Positions 1-5,742 of a stretch of 6,537 nt of DNA are shown here, in pieces (within the stretch, counting starts at the first letter, position 1; every line of letters starts with the position of its first letter). Under the pieces are notes generated by a model. That model did not search any database and had not been told where the DNA came from. It saw only the letters and a program-made list of their open reading frames with translations. The position numbers were made by a program, and so were the translations under genes. The stretch comes from an uncultured Anaerotruncus sp. (GTDB lineage: Bacteria; Bacillota_A; Clostridia; Oscillospirales; CAG-272): contig CATYWI010000072.1 of assembly GCA_958414155.1 (NCBI GenBank), positions 1 through 6,537 on the forward strand. The letters are read 5' to 3'.

Positions 1-130
1 TTTTCAACATAAATATCAACCCCGCCCAAAGCATCAACAATTTCTTTAACAGCATCATCATGAACCATGATATACCTGTCAATTTTAACACCAAGAGTAT
101 CTTCGATAGTTTTTATTGTCATTCCGATAC
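1..130 (-). other. LytR-CpsA-Psr (LCP) domain fragment fused in frame to the ABC gene
   Basis: Residues ~168-211 of the open frame contain GGIGMTIKTIEDTLGVKIDRY followed by DAVKEIVDALGGVDIYV. This matches the core of LCP-family enzymes, which attach wall teichoic acid or capsule polymers to peptidoglycan; the usual form is roughly 'TIE-x-x-x-G-IDRY...FDAxKEIVDALGGVDI'. Base composition changes at the same place: 40 of 120 bases are G/C at 1-120 against 62 of 120 at 121-240, and codons shift to GTT, ATT, GAT, AAA. No stop codon or frameshift separates the parts. The catalytic arginines of the family lie outside this fragment. I infer a join of two unrelated genes near 120-150. LCP identity rests on motif recall, not on a search. 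Confidence 0.65.
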
Positions 131-635
131 CGCCGATAAGACCGAATACCGCGCTTACGGCGTCTTCGAAAAACGAGACCGTCCGGCACAAACCGCTGCT
201 GTTCCAGCTTCTGTTCTGCATTATGGTATCGTAAAGATCGCGCACCTTTTGCGATTCAATATCCTGAAAATCCATGCTGAGGTACTTATCCGCAAAAACA
301 CGGTTGAATATTATGTATGTGCGCTTATAATAAGCGCGCCAACGCCTGAGCAGCGCGCCGATAAGCGATGTAGCGAGCGATGCCGAAAGTATAATTATCA
401 CGTAATTGCCGAGTCTTTGCGGATCGCGCGCCCCGGTCAGCTCGTCAATGAGCCGTGCCGAAAGCCATATCGTAAGATACGGGCTGAGCGCCGAAAATGC
501 AGAGTAAAGCAACGCGGTCACAAAAAGCATCGGGCAGCGACCGGCGAACATACGCCATGCGCGCAGATTCAGCCGCCATGCGCCGAAAAATGATATTTTC
601 TTTTTATTATCACTGTTTTTTTCGGTCTTACGCAT
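1..635 (-). CDS. ABC exporter half-transporter, N-terminal part, chimeric and open at the window edge
   Basis: The frame starts at ATG 635 and stays open for 211 codons to the window edge. Its start overlaps the upstream ABC gene by 8 bp (ATGCGTAA), implying translational coupling; the only upstream Shine-Dalgarno-like run (AGAGAGG, 649-655) is 13 nt away. Residues 1-~165 look like the start of an ABC exporter membrane domain: a basic cytoplasmic head (1-30), hydrophobic segments at about 35-60 and 77-97, then a long cytoplasmic helix region (YYKRTYIIFNRVFADKYLSMDFQDIES, residues 102-128) typical of the first intracellular loop. It is probably the heterodimer partner of the complete ABC gene upstream. 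From about residue 168 the sequence stops resembling a transporter and becomes LCP-like (see the separate entry), so the true C-terminal half, including the ATPase domain, is absent here. The substrate is unknown; peptide export is inferred from context only. Confidence 0.8.
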   Translation of the reverse strand, partial: MRKTEKNSDNKKKISFFGAWRLNLRAWRMFAGRCPMLFVTALLYSAFSALSPYLTIWLSARLIDELTGARDPQRLGNYVIIILSASLATSLIGALLRRWRAYYKRTYIIFNRVFADKYLSMDFQDIESQKVRDLYDTIMQNRSWNSSGLCRTVSFFEDAVSAVFGLIGGIGMTIKTIEDTLGVKIDRYIMVHDDAVKEIVDALGGVDIYVE

Positions 636-2460
636 CGTGTTTCACATCCTCTCTGTAATATTTGCTCTGCACCTCAAAAAGCTTTGCGTATTCCCCGCCG
701 GCGGCGAGGAGAGATGCGTGTGTTCCCTCTTCGGCTATCCTGCCGTCCGCCAGGAACAGAATGCGGTCGCAAAAACGTGTGGAGGCGAGCCGGTGCGAGA
801 TGAAGAACGAAGTGCGTCCCTTTGTCATCTCGTTGTATCTGTTGTATATGTCGCTCTCCGCTATCGGATCGAGCGCCGCTGTCGGCTCGTCGAGCAGAAG
901 CACCGGGCCGTCCTTATACAGCGCACGTGCCAGCATGAGCCGCTGCATCTCGCCGCCGGAAAGCTCAACGCCGTCCTCCCAGACCTCGCGCCCGATATGA
1001 GTCTCGTATTTTTCGGGCAGGGACTCTATCTTCCCCGTAAGCCCCGCCGCGTCGATACAGCGGCGCACACGCTCACCGTCTATGCCAGAAACGCACTGCG
1101 CCACATTTTCGCTGACAGTTGCCTCAAGCACCGAAAAATCCTGAAATACCGACGAAAACAGCCTGTAATAATCACGTCTGTTGTATTTTCTTATGTCCTC
1201 GCCGTTGAGCAATACGCGTCCCCCGGTCGGATCGAGCAGCCCGGATATCAGCTTGACGAGCGTTGTCTTGCCCGCGCCGTTAAGACCGACAATGGCGATC
1301 TTCTCCCCCGGCTCTACCGTCAGATCAATATGGCTGATCGTGTCCTTGGCGGCGCCGTCGTAGCGGAAGGAAACGTCGTCAAGCTCTATTTTGCACGGCA
1401 TACCGGGCGTGACATTCAATGCCTCGCCGTCCTCAAAGCGGAACGGCTCGGGGTAATTCAGAAATTCCATAAGAGCCGATAGCTTTATGCTGCCGCGATG
1501 AAGATCGGAAAAATCGCTAAGTATACCGGTGACCCATGCGGTAAATCCGCTGACGGTCCCGAAATAAAAGAGGAACTGCGATGCGGGAAGTCCGTTTTTC
1601 ACCGTGAACGCAATAAGATAGGCATAAGCCACGCCGTTGCGCAAAAGCGTTGCCAGCAGGTCAACGGCGTCTGCGGCAAAGTGTACCTTTTCGCGCTTTC
1701 CCATAAAAGAATACGCAAGCTTCAGCGTTTTATCGTAAACGTCCGAAAGCCATGTGCCGAGCCCGAAAATACGTATATCCTTAGCCGCCCCGCGGGATTC
1801 CGCAGTGTTCTCGATGTACCCAAGCGTCTTGTCAAGCTCATTCCTCTCCTTGCTGTGGCGGTGATCCCATTCGTTTATTTTGTTGCCGATAAAATAGCTT
1901 GCCGCCGATGTTGCGGTAACAATGACAGCCAGCCACGGGTCAAGCCCGGTAAGGAAGGCAAGATAGATTGCAAAGCCGAGTATGTTTCTGACGATGGATT
2001 TGAGCGTAGACCATATTTCTTCGGTCGGCTCGTGGTTGCCGCTACAGGAATTGAATGCACTCCGGCGAAGCGTTGCAAAATCGGTTTTCAGCGTGTTGGG
2101 GTATGATGTTGATGCGCATTTCCTGGCGATCATGCGGATGATCTGCTTTCTTACATATATCCTGCCGTAACCGGCATTTGTCCCGATGTATTCCGAAAGT
2201 CCCGAAAGCACGAGCTGTGCGCCGATAAATATCCCGATCGTAGCCAGAAGCGACCAAAGCGGCGCCGAGCTTTCTATCTGCCCGAGTATGACAGGTGAGA
2301 TCACCATTCTCGTCACAGACAGCGCAACACGTATGATCGCCAGCGCAAACGCCAGCACGATAACGCTTTTGTGTGCGCGCCATGCGGTCCTGAGCATGAA
2401 TGCGGTGGTCTGCCGCATACTGTATTTCGGCTTTGTTTTTTCTTTTTTATTTTTGTCCAT
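628..2460 (-). CDS. ABC exporter half-transporter (membrane domain fused to ATPase), 610 aa
   Basis: Complete type IV-fold (ABC-B-like) exporter subunit. A basic, lysine-rich head (1-31) precedes a six-helix membrane domain with hydrophobic segments at about 32-57, 68-88, 157-175, 177-193, 266-288 and 296-313. The nucleotide-binding domain is intact: Walker A GLNGAGKT (392-399), Q-loop VFQD (Q440), signature LSGGE (500-504, E in place of the usual Q), Walker B VLLLDEP (520-526, catalytic E525), D-loop AALD, and switch histidine H556 in ISHR. The start is ATG 2460 because GGAGG (2471-2475) sits 10 nt upstream; an in-frame ATG at 2565 would overlap the kinase gene and precede the promoter. Its stop overlaps the start of a second half-transporter, suggesting a heterodimer. 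The upstream LytTR/GHKL pair suggests inducible peptide or antimicrobial export; the substrate cannot be read from the sequence. Confidence 0.93.
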   Translation of the reverse strand: MDKNKKEKTKPKYSMRQTTAFMLRTAWRAHKSVIVLAFALAIIRVALSVTRMVISPVILGQIESSAPLWSLLATIGIFIGAQLVLSGLSEYIGTNAGYGRIYVRKQIIRMIARKCASTSYPNTLKTDFATLRRSAFNSCSGNHEPTEEIWSTLKSIVRNILGFAIYLAFLTGLDPWLAVIVTATSAASYFIGNKINEWDHRHSKERNELDKTLGYIENTAESRGAAKDIRIFGLGTWLSDVYDKTLKLAYSFMGKREKVHFAADAVDLLATLLRNGVAYAYLIAFTVKNGLPASQFLFYFGTVSGFTAWVTGILSDFSDLHRGSIKLSALMEFLNYPEPFRFEDGEALNVTPGMPCKIELDDVSFRYDGAAKDTISHIDLTVEPGEKIAIVGLNGAGKTTLVKLISGLLDPTGGRVLLNGEDIRKYNRRDYYRLFSSVFQDFSVLEATVSENVAQCVSGIDGERVRRCIDAAGLTGKIESLPEKYETHIGREVWEDGVELSGGEMQRLMLARALYKDGPVLLLDEPTAALDPIAESDIYNRYNEMTKGRTSFFISHRLASTRFCDRILFLADGRIAEEGTHASLLAAGGEYAKLFEVQSKYYREDVKHDA

Positions 2461-2493
2461 TGGAATTTTACCTCCGTTTCTGCCCGCATTATA
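2461..2493 (-). promoter_or_regulatory. Promoter -10 and ribosome site of the ABC operon
   Basis: On the minus strand a perfect TATAAT lies at 2493-2488, giving a predicted transcript start near 2481 and a leader of about 20 nt. GGAGG at 2475-2471 is the ribosome site. The hexamer 17 bp upstream of the -10 is TTCCGG (2516-2511), a poor -35 that lies inside a strong inverted repeat. A good -10 with a poor -35 is typical of an activator-dependent promoter. Confidence 0.65.
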
Positions 2494-2504
2494 ATACATA
2501 AATA

Positions 2505-2530
2505 TCGTCCCCGGAATGATCCGGGGACGA
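2505..2530 (-). terminator. Strong GC-rich inverted repeat between kinase and ABC genes
   Basis: Arms 2505-2515 and 2520-2530 are perfectly complementary (11 bp, core CGTCCCCGGA) around a 4-nt loop. It follows the kinase stop by 31 bp, so it could terminate or stabilise the two-component transcript. However, the downstream sequence on the minus strand (GATATTTATG) is not a proper U-tract, so termination would be weak. It also covers the expected -35 region of the ABC promoter and one end of the direct repeat, so an operator role is equally possible. Confidence 0.5.
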
Positions 2531-2557
2531 ATTGCGCCCGGCGCGGGACGAATTGCG
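2524..2557 (-). repeat. Two perfect 13-bp direct repeats, 21-bp period; candidate LytTR operator
   Basis: GGGACGAATTGCG occurs at 2524-2536 and again at 2545-2557 (CGCAATTCGTCCC on the minus strand), with starts 21 bp apart, two helical turns. LytTR-domain regulators such as AgrA bind pairs of ~9-bp direct repeats at this spacing. The core GCAATTCGT partly resembles the AgrA-type half-site ACAGTTAAG (C-A-x-T-T shared). Relative to the predicted ABC transcript start the copies sit at about -43 to -55 and -64 to -76, suitable for an activator. The link to the adjacent regulator is inference. Confidence 0.55.
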
Positions 2558-2561
2558 AGTC

Positions 2562-3224
2562 TCACACCTGCGGTATCAGTATTTCGGTCGTGAACGCACC
2601 ATCCTCGGAGGCGCGGTCGATGTATCCCGCGTACTTCTCAACTATGCCGTCAATACGTATAAGTCCGAGCCCGTGACCCTCTCCCTTGGTGGTGGAAAAA
2701 CGTCCGCTGTGCTTCCGGCGCTTCTTAGCGGCGGTCAGATTGGTGAACGAAATATAAAGCTGTGTGTTTTTCATGTCCATGTAAACACGTATCATGCGTT
2801 CATTCTCCGGCAGCTCAAGACTTGCCTCTATCGCATTGTCGAAAAGGTTGCCTATTATCACGCAAAGATCAAGCTCCGACATACTGAGAGCCACCGGGAT
2901 GTGCGCGTCGGCAGTCACGTTTATATTTTTTGAACGCGCAAGCGAGATCTTGCTGTTGAGTATCGCATCCGCCATGCGGTTGCCGGTCTTTATCACCGTG
3001 TCAACGGTGGAAAGATCCGTATCAAGTTTGTCGAGGTACACTTTTACAGACTCAATATCCCCCGCAGCGGCATACGCCTTGAGCGTCTGTATATGATTGC
3101 GGTAATCGTGCCGCCAGCCGCGCATCTGCCGGTACATATTCTCCACCTCGGCATAGTGCGTTTCAATAAGCTCACGCTGATATGCGGCTATGCGCCGCTC
3201 GTTTCTTTTGCTGATAAATGACAT
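2562..3224 (-). CDS. GHKL-type sensor histidine kinase without membrane sensor domain, 220 aa
   Basis: Autophosphorylating kinase of the AgrC/GHKL (HATPase_c_5) type. From ATG 3224 it has an N-terminal helical, charged stretch (1-32), an H-box WRHDYRNH with presumed phospho-acceptor H39, a dimerisation helix pair (to ~95), the N-box NLFDNAIEA (about 126-134) for ATP/Mg binding, and a glycine-rich lid GEGHGLGL (about 181-188). No hydrophobic segment is present, so it appears cytosolic; classical AgrC-like kinases are about 400 aa or more with several N-terminal helices. Start choice: ATG 3224 has GAGG 6 nt upstream. An alternative GTG at 3236 (four residues longer) overlaps the regulator's TGA as GTGA, and either implies coupling. 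It should phosphorylate the regulator encoded immediately upstream. The stimulus is unknown; it may be sensed through a membrane partner such as the ABC transporter, which is speculation. Confidence 0.9.
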   Translation of the reverse strand: MSFISKRNERRIAAYQRELIETHYAEVENMYRQMRGWRHDYRNHIQTLKAYAAAGDIESVKVYLDKLDTDLSTVDTVIKTGNRMADAILNSKISLARSKNINVTADAHIPVALSMSELDLCVIIGNLFDNAIEASLELPENERMIRVYMDMKNTQLYISFTNLTAAKKRRKHSGRFSTTKGEGHGLGLIRIDGIVEKYAGYIDRASEDGAFTTEILIPQV

Positions 3225-3232
3225 ACGTCGCC

Positions 3233-3922
3233 TCACTTCATTTCTATAAGCGCGCGGTTGAGCGGATCGTAGCAGCCGCGCGGAAGCGGCAGCACCGTGC
3301 CATCTTCAAGGTAGACATCCGTTTTTGTTACCTTTCTGACGGCGTAAAGATTTATCACCGCCGACCTGCCGAGACGGAAAAACCGCTCGTCGAGCTCGCC
3401 TGCAAGCTGCGAGAGCGTACGCCTGACCGTGATTTCCTCATTCGTATGTACCGTCGCATAGTTGCGCTGCACATCGATGTATTTTATTGAATAAAGCGGA
3501 GTGCGGACCATCCCGCCAGCAGTTTCAAGGCAAAGCGAACGTTCATTGCGGTGCAGCCGCTCAAGCGCACGGTCGAGCGTAGCCGAAAGCTTTTCCCATG
3601 AGACCGGCTTCATGAGATATTGCAGTGCAGCCACATCATACCCCTCCGCAATATAATCGGAATATCCGGTAACAAAAATTATCTCCGCCACGGCGTCGCG
3701 CCCGCGGATGCTTCTTGCAAGATCAACTCCGTTCATGCCGCCCATTTCAATGTCGAGCAGCAGAATGTCATATCCCGCCTCGTCGCCGAAAAGCAGCCCC
3801 TCGGCAGACGGATACTCGCGCAGCGTCACGTCATGCTCTCCCTGCTCCGCCCATCTGCGGACGAGTTCCGCAACATAACGGCGCGCCTCGGCTTCATCGT
3901 CACATATTGCAATACGGTACAT
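3233..3922 (-). CDS. LytTR-family response regulator, 229 aa
   Basis: Receiver domain at residues 1-~120 with acidic pocket D8-D9 (in AICDDE), phospho-acceptor D57 (LLLDIEM), T85 (FVTGY) and K105 (LMKPV). A LytTR DNA-binding domain follows at about 128-229, with the hallmark stretches IKYIDVQRNYATVHT, an RRTLSQLAGEL region and FFRLGRSAVINL. Length and architecture match the AgrA/LytR/ComE group. The start ATG 3922 gives the canonical MYRIAICDDE opening and is preceded by GGGAGAGG, slightly close to the start. It is the first gene of the minus-strand module, its stop touches the kinase start, and it is the natural candidate to bind the 21-bp-period direct repeats before the ABC genes. The specific target and signal are inferred. 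Confidence 0.95.
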   Translation of the reverse strand: MYRIAICDDEAEARRYVAELVRRWAEQGEHDVTLREYPSAEGLLFGDEAGYDILLLDIEMGGMNGVDLARSIRGRDAVAEIIFVTGYSDYIAEGYDVAALQYLMKPVSWEKLSATLDRALERLHRNERSLCLETAGGMVRTPLYSIKYIDVQRNYATVHTNEEITVRRTLSQLAGELDERFFRLGRSAVINLYAVRKVTKTDVYLEDGTVLPLPRGCYDPLNRALIEMK

Positions 3923-3955
3923 ACCTCTCCCGCCTTTCGCATTTGATCGCCTTAC

Positions 3956-3984
3956 ATTATAGCAGATTCGGCTGCTCCGCGCAC
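3956..3984 (-). promoter_or_regulatory. Extended -10 promoter of the two-component genes
   Basis: On the minus strand TGCTATAAT (3964-3956) is a perfect TATAAT with an extended TGn motif. No good -35 is visible at the right distance (GTGCGC at 3984-3979), as is common for extended -10 promoters. The predicted transcript start is near 3949, leaving a leader of about 27 nt. An imperfect palindrome, GCAG-N6-CTGC at 3962-3975, abuts the -10 and could be an operator, but it is short. Confidence 0.6.
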
Positions 3985-4078
3985 GTTTTTTACATCATTT
4001 GCGCCCATTTCGGCGTTTTGCACAAAACCAATACATATTTTTTGTTGATATTTTTTCGTTCGGATTCGACATTTCCTA

Positions 4079-4107
4079 TTTACAAATCGGCTCGGATGTG
4101 GTATCAT
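4079..4107 (+). promoter_or_regulatory. Promoter of the uracil permease transcript
   Basis: TTTACA (4079-4084) and TATCAT (4102-4107) are separated by exactly 17 bp, each matching five of six consensus bases, and TG at 4099-4100 gives an extended -10. The predicted start is near 4114, about 236 nt before the permease ATG. This promoter diverges from the two-component promoter; the intergenic stretch 3923-4349 holds both, plus the permease leader, and no supportable protein gene. Confidence 0.7.
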
Positions 4108-4217
4108 AAAGTAAACCGGATCAACTGATGTCGGCAGATGCGCGCAGTTTGGATACAGGAGCAATTCAATATCGCGGGAACACGGGCGGGTCATAAGCCA
4201 CCGATGTTTTCGTGCTG

Positions 4218-4257
4218 ACGCCGCTATGCCTCAATACGAGACGTGGCGGTGTTTTTT
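4218..4257 (+). terminator. Intrinsic terminator-like hairpin inside the permease leader
   Basis: ACGCCGC (4218-4224) pairs with GCGGTGT (4246-4252). TATG (4225-4228) pairs with CGTG (4242-4245) through two G-U pairs, and after a C/A mismatch CTC (4230-4232) pairs with GAG (4238-4240) around a 5-nt loop. Six Ts follow (4252-4257). Because it lies about 92 bp before the permease start on the same strand, and no plus-strand gene ends upstream, it fits an attenuator better than an end-of-gene terminator. Confidence 0.6.
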
Positions 4258-4339
4258 GCGGAATGTGAAAAGCCGCACACTGCGGAGGGAAACTTGAATC
4301 GGAAATAAAACGGCGTCCGCGCAGACGGCGGCGCCAATC

Positions 4340-4349
4340 GGAGGTTTTC
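4340..4349 (+). promoter_or_regulatory. Ribosome binding site of the permease
   Basis: GGAGG at 4340-4344 lies 5 nt before ATG 4350, fixing the start. It is preceded by a GC-rich run containing the GGCGCC palindrome (4329-4334) and a CGTC/GACG pairing. Confidence 0.85.
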
Positions 4350-5693
4350 ATGCAACTCATTTACGGTGTCAAAGACAAACCGAAGTTCGGGCAGGTCATA
4401 GTGTTCGCGCTTCAGCAGCTCCTCGCTATCCTGGCGGCGACCATTGCCGTTCCCGCGATCATCGGACACGGTATGTCCCAGTCTGCCGCCCTCTTCGGAG
4501 CCGGCATCGGAACCATCGTTTACCTGCTCTTCACAAAATTCAGAAGCCCTGTTTTCCTCGGAAGCTCCTTCGCATTTCTCGGTTCAATGGGCACCGCTTT
4601 TGCGGGCGCCGTCTCGGCGGCAGCCGGATATGCCGGCCTCGTTATCGGTGCGGCATTCGCCGGTCTTGTATATGTCGTGATCGCGATCATCGTCAAGCTC
4701 TGCGGCGTTGCATGGATAGATAAGGTCATGCCCGCCGTCGTTATCGGTCCCACCGTTGCCATCATCGGTCTTTCGCTTGCCGGAAACGCCGTCGGCGATC
4801 TCTCCGCCGGAGCGATCAAGGTAGACGGAGCATCGGTAGCCTCCCCCTACATCGCCATCCTTTGCGGACTCGTCACCCTCGGTGTGACCATCGCCTGCTC
4901 GGTATACGGCAAGAAGTTCCTCAAAATGATCCCCTTCATCATCGGCATCGTAGCCGGTTATGCTGTCGCAGCCGTCTTCACCGTAATCGGAAATGTCGCC
5001 GGTATCGACGCACTCAAGATAATCAACTTCTCCCTCTTCGCAAACATGGAGTGGGTTCCCGAATTCACCTTTATCCAGGCGTTCCGCGGCTTTGCGGACA
5101 TTGACGCCGCTTACATAGGCACGGTAGCAGTAGCATACGTTCCCGTTGCCTTCGTGGTCTTTGCCGAGCACATCGCAGACCACAAGAACCTCTCCACCAT
5201 CATCGAGCACGACCTGCTCAAAGACCCCGGACTTGCCAACACCCTTCTCGGTGACGGCGTAGGCTCCATGGCAGGCGCCATCTTCGGCGGTTGCCCCAAC
5301 ACCACCTACGGCGAATCGGTCGGTTGCGTGGCTATCTCCGGCAACGCCTCGGTCGTAACGATAATCGCTACCGCAGTGCTCTGCCTGCTTGCCGCCTTCG
5401 TAGCTCCCTTCACCACATTCCTTGCGACCATTCCTCCCTGCGTAATGGGCGGTGTGTGCATCGCGCTCTACGGCTTCATCGCTGTGTCCGGTCTTAAGAT
5501 GATACAGACGGTAGACCTCGGCGACAACCGCAACCTCTTCGTGGTATCCGTTATCCTCATCGCCGGTGTCGGCGGACTCACAGTCAGCTTCGGTCCCGTT
5601 ACCGTGACCGAGGTCGCCTGCGCCCTCATCCTCGGCATCCTGACCAACATAATGGTCAACAAGAAGAAAGCCAAAGAAAACAAGGAAGACTGA
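4350..5693 (+). CDS. uraA: NCS2-family uracil permease (UraA/PyrP-like), 447 aa
   Basis: Membrane transporter of the NAT/NCS2 family, very hydrophobic throughout, of typical family length (~430-450 aa) and ending in a lysine-rich cytoplasmic tail. The substrate-site landmarks fit the uracil branch: GSSFAF (F74), FAEHIADH in TM8 (E273) and the signature PNTTYGES (316-323) with E322. The two glutamates are 49 residues apart, as are E241 and E290 that bind uracil in E. coli UraA. Xanthine and urate permeases instead carry a QNxG-type signature. The TM1 motif reads ALQQLLA (21-27), with Q where most members have the H of the 'QH' motif. It is a single-gene unit with its own promoter, long leader and terminator, so it is likely regulated by pyrimidine supply; this is inference. 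Uracil is the most probable substrate, with other nucleobases not excluded. Confidence 0.92.
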   Translation: MQLIYGVKDKPKFGQVIVFALQQLLAILAATIAVPAIIGHGMSQSAALFGAGIGTIVYLLFTKFRSPVFLGSSFAFLGSMGTAFAGAVSAAAGYAGLVIGAAFAGLVYVVIAIIVKLCGVAWIDKVMPAVVIGPTVAIIGLSLAGNAVGDLSAGAIKVDGASVASPYIAILCGLVTLGVTIACSVYGKKFLKMIPFIIGIVAGYAVAAVFTVIGNVAGIDALKIINFSLFANMEWVPEFTFIQAFRGFADIDAAYIGTVAVAYVPVAFVVFAEHIADHKNLSTIIEHDLLKDPGLANTLLGDGVGSMAGAIFGGCPNTTYGESVGCVAISGNASVVTIIATAVLCLLAAFVAPFTTFLATIPPCVMGGVCIALYGFIAVSGLKMIQTVDLGDNRNLFVVSVILIAGVGGLTVSFGPVTVTEVACALILGILTNIMVNKKKAKENKED

Positions 5694-5742
5694 TCCCGGG
5701 GATCATGCTTCCCACGTGAAATATTCCGCACGACAGCGGATA

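Larger units (their letters stand above)
4114..4349 (+). promoter_or_regulatory. Long structured 5' leader of the permease mRNA; candidate attenuator or riboswitch
   Basis: About 236 nt lie between the predicted transcript start and the permease start, far more than a ribosome site needs. The leader contains a terminator-like hairpin followed by six Ts (4218-4257). Upstream of it, GCGGGTCA (4186-4193) can pair with TGAC-G-CCGC (4216-4224) with one bulged G, which would sequester the terminator's 5' arm. Downstream lies a TGCGG/CCGCA/TGCGG trio (4257-4285). Uracil transport genes are often controlled by PyrR-dependent attenuation, but I see no clear PyrR loop consensus. I also see no purine, PRPP, THF or preQ1 riboswitch core that I recognise. 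The regulatory class is therefore unassigned. Confidence 0.55.

Noticed and set aside
57..71. ATCATG-AAC-CATGAT inverted repeat
   Set aside because: Short, AT-rich and inside coding sequence; not distinguishable from chance.
60..593. Long plus-strand open frame (177 codons) across the left end
   Set aside because: It is antisense to the ABC/LCP frame, cysteine- and arginine-rich with no recognisable domain, and has no ribosome site.
637..1482. 281-codon plus-strand frame
   Set aside because: It lies wholly antisense to the conserved ATPase domain of the ABC gene; its openness reflects the codon bias of the real gene.
2460..2565. Longer N-terminus for the first ABC gene (ATG 2565)
   Set aside because: The extra 35 codons translate the hairpin, promoter and ribosome site, and overlap the kinase stop. 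GGAGG supports ATG 2460.
3996..4015. CATTT-based tandem decamers upstream of the two-component promoter
   Set aside because: Only 5 bp is shared at a 10-bp period in AT-rich sequence, too little to call an operator.
4144..4169. GCAGTTTGG and GCAATTCAA as a second LytTR-type repeat pair
   Set aside because: The copies are imperfect and 17 bp apart, not about 21, and lie inside the predicted permease transcript.
4584..5210. 208-codon minus-strand frame, rich in D, E and G
   Set aside because: It is a mirror of the hydrophobic permease coding sequence (hydrophobic codons read backwards give acidic ones) and has no ribosome site or promoter.
5691..5705. 15-bp inverted repeat (TGATCCC-G-GGGATCA) at the permease stop codon
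   Set aside because: A perfect 7-bp palindrome, but with a 1-nt centre it cannot form an RNA hairpin of that size; the real terminator is at 5743-5780.
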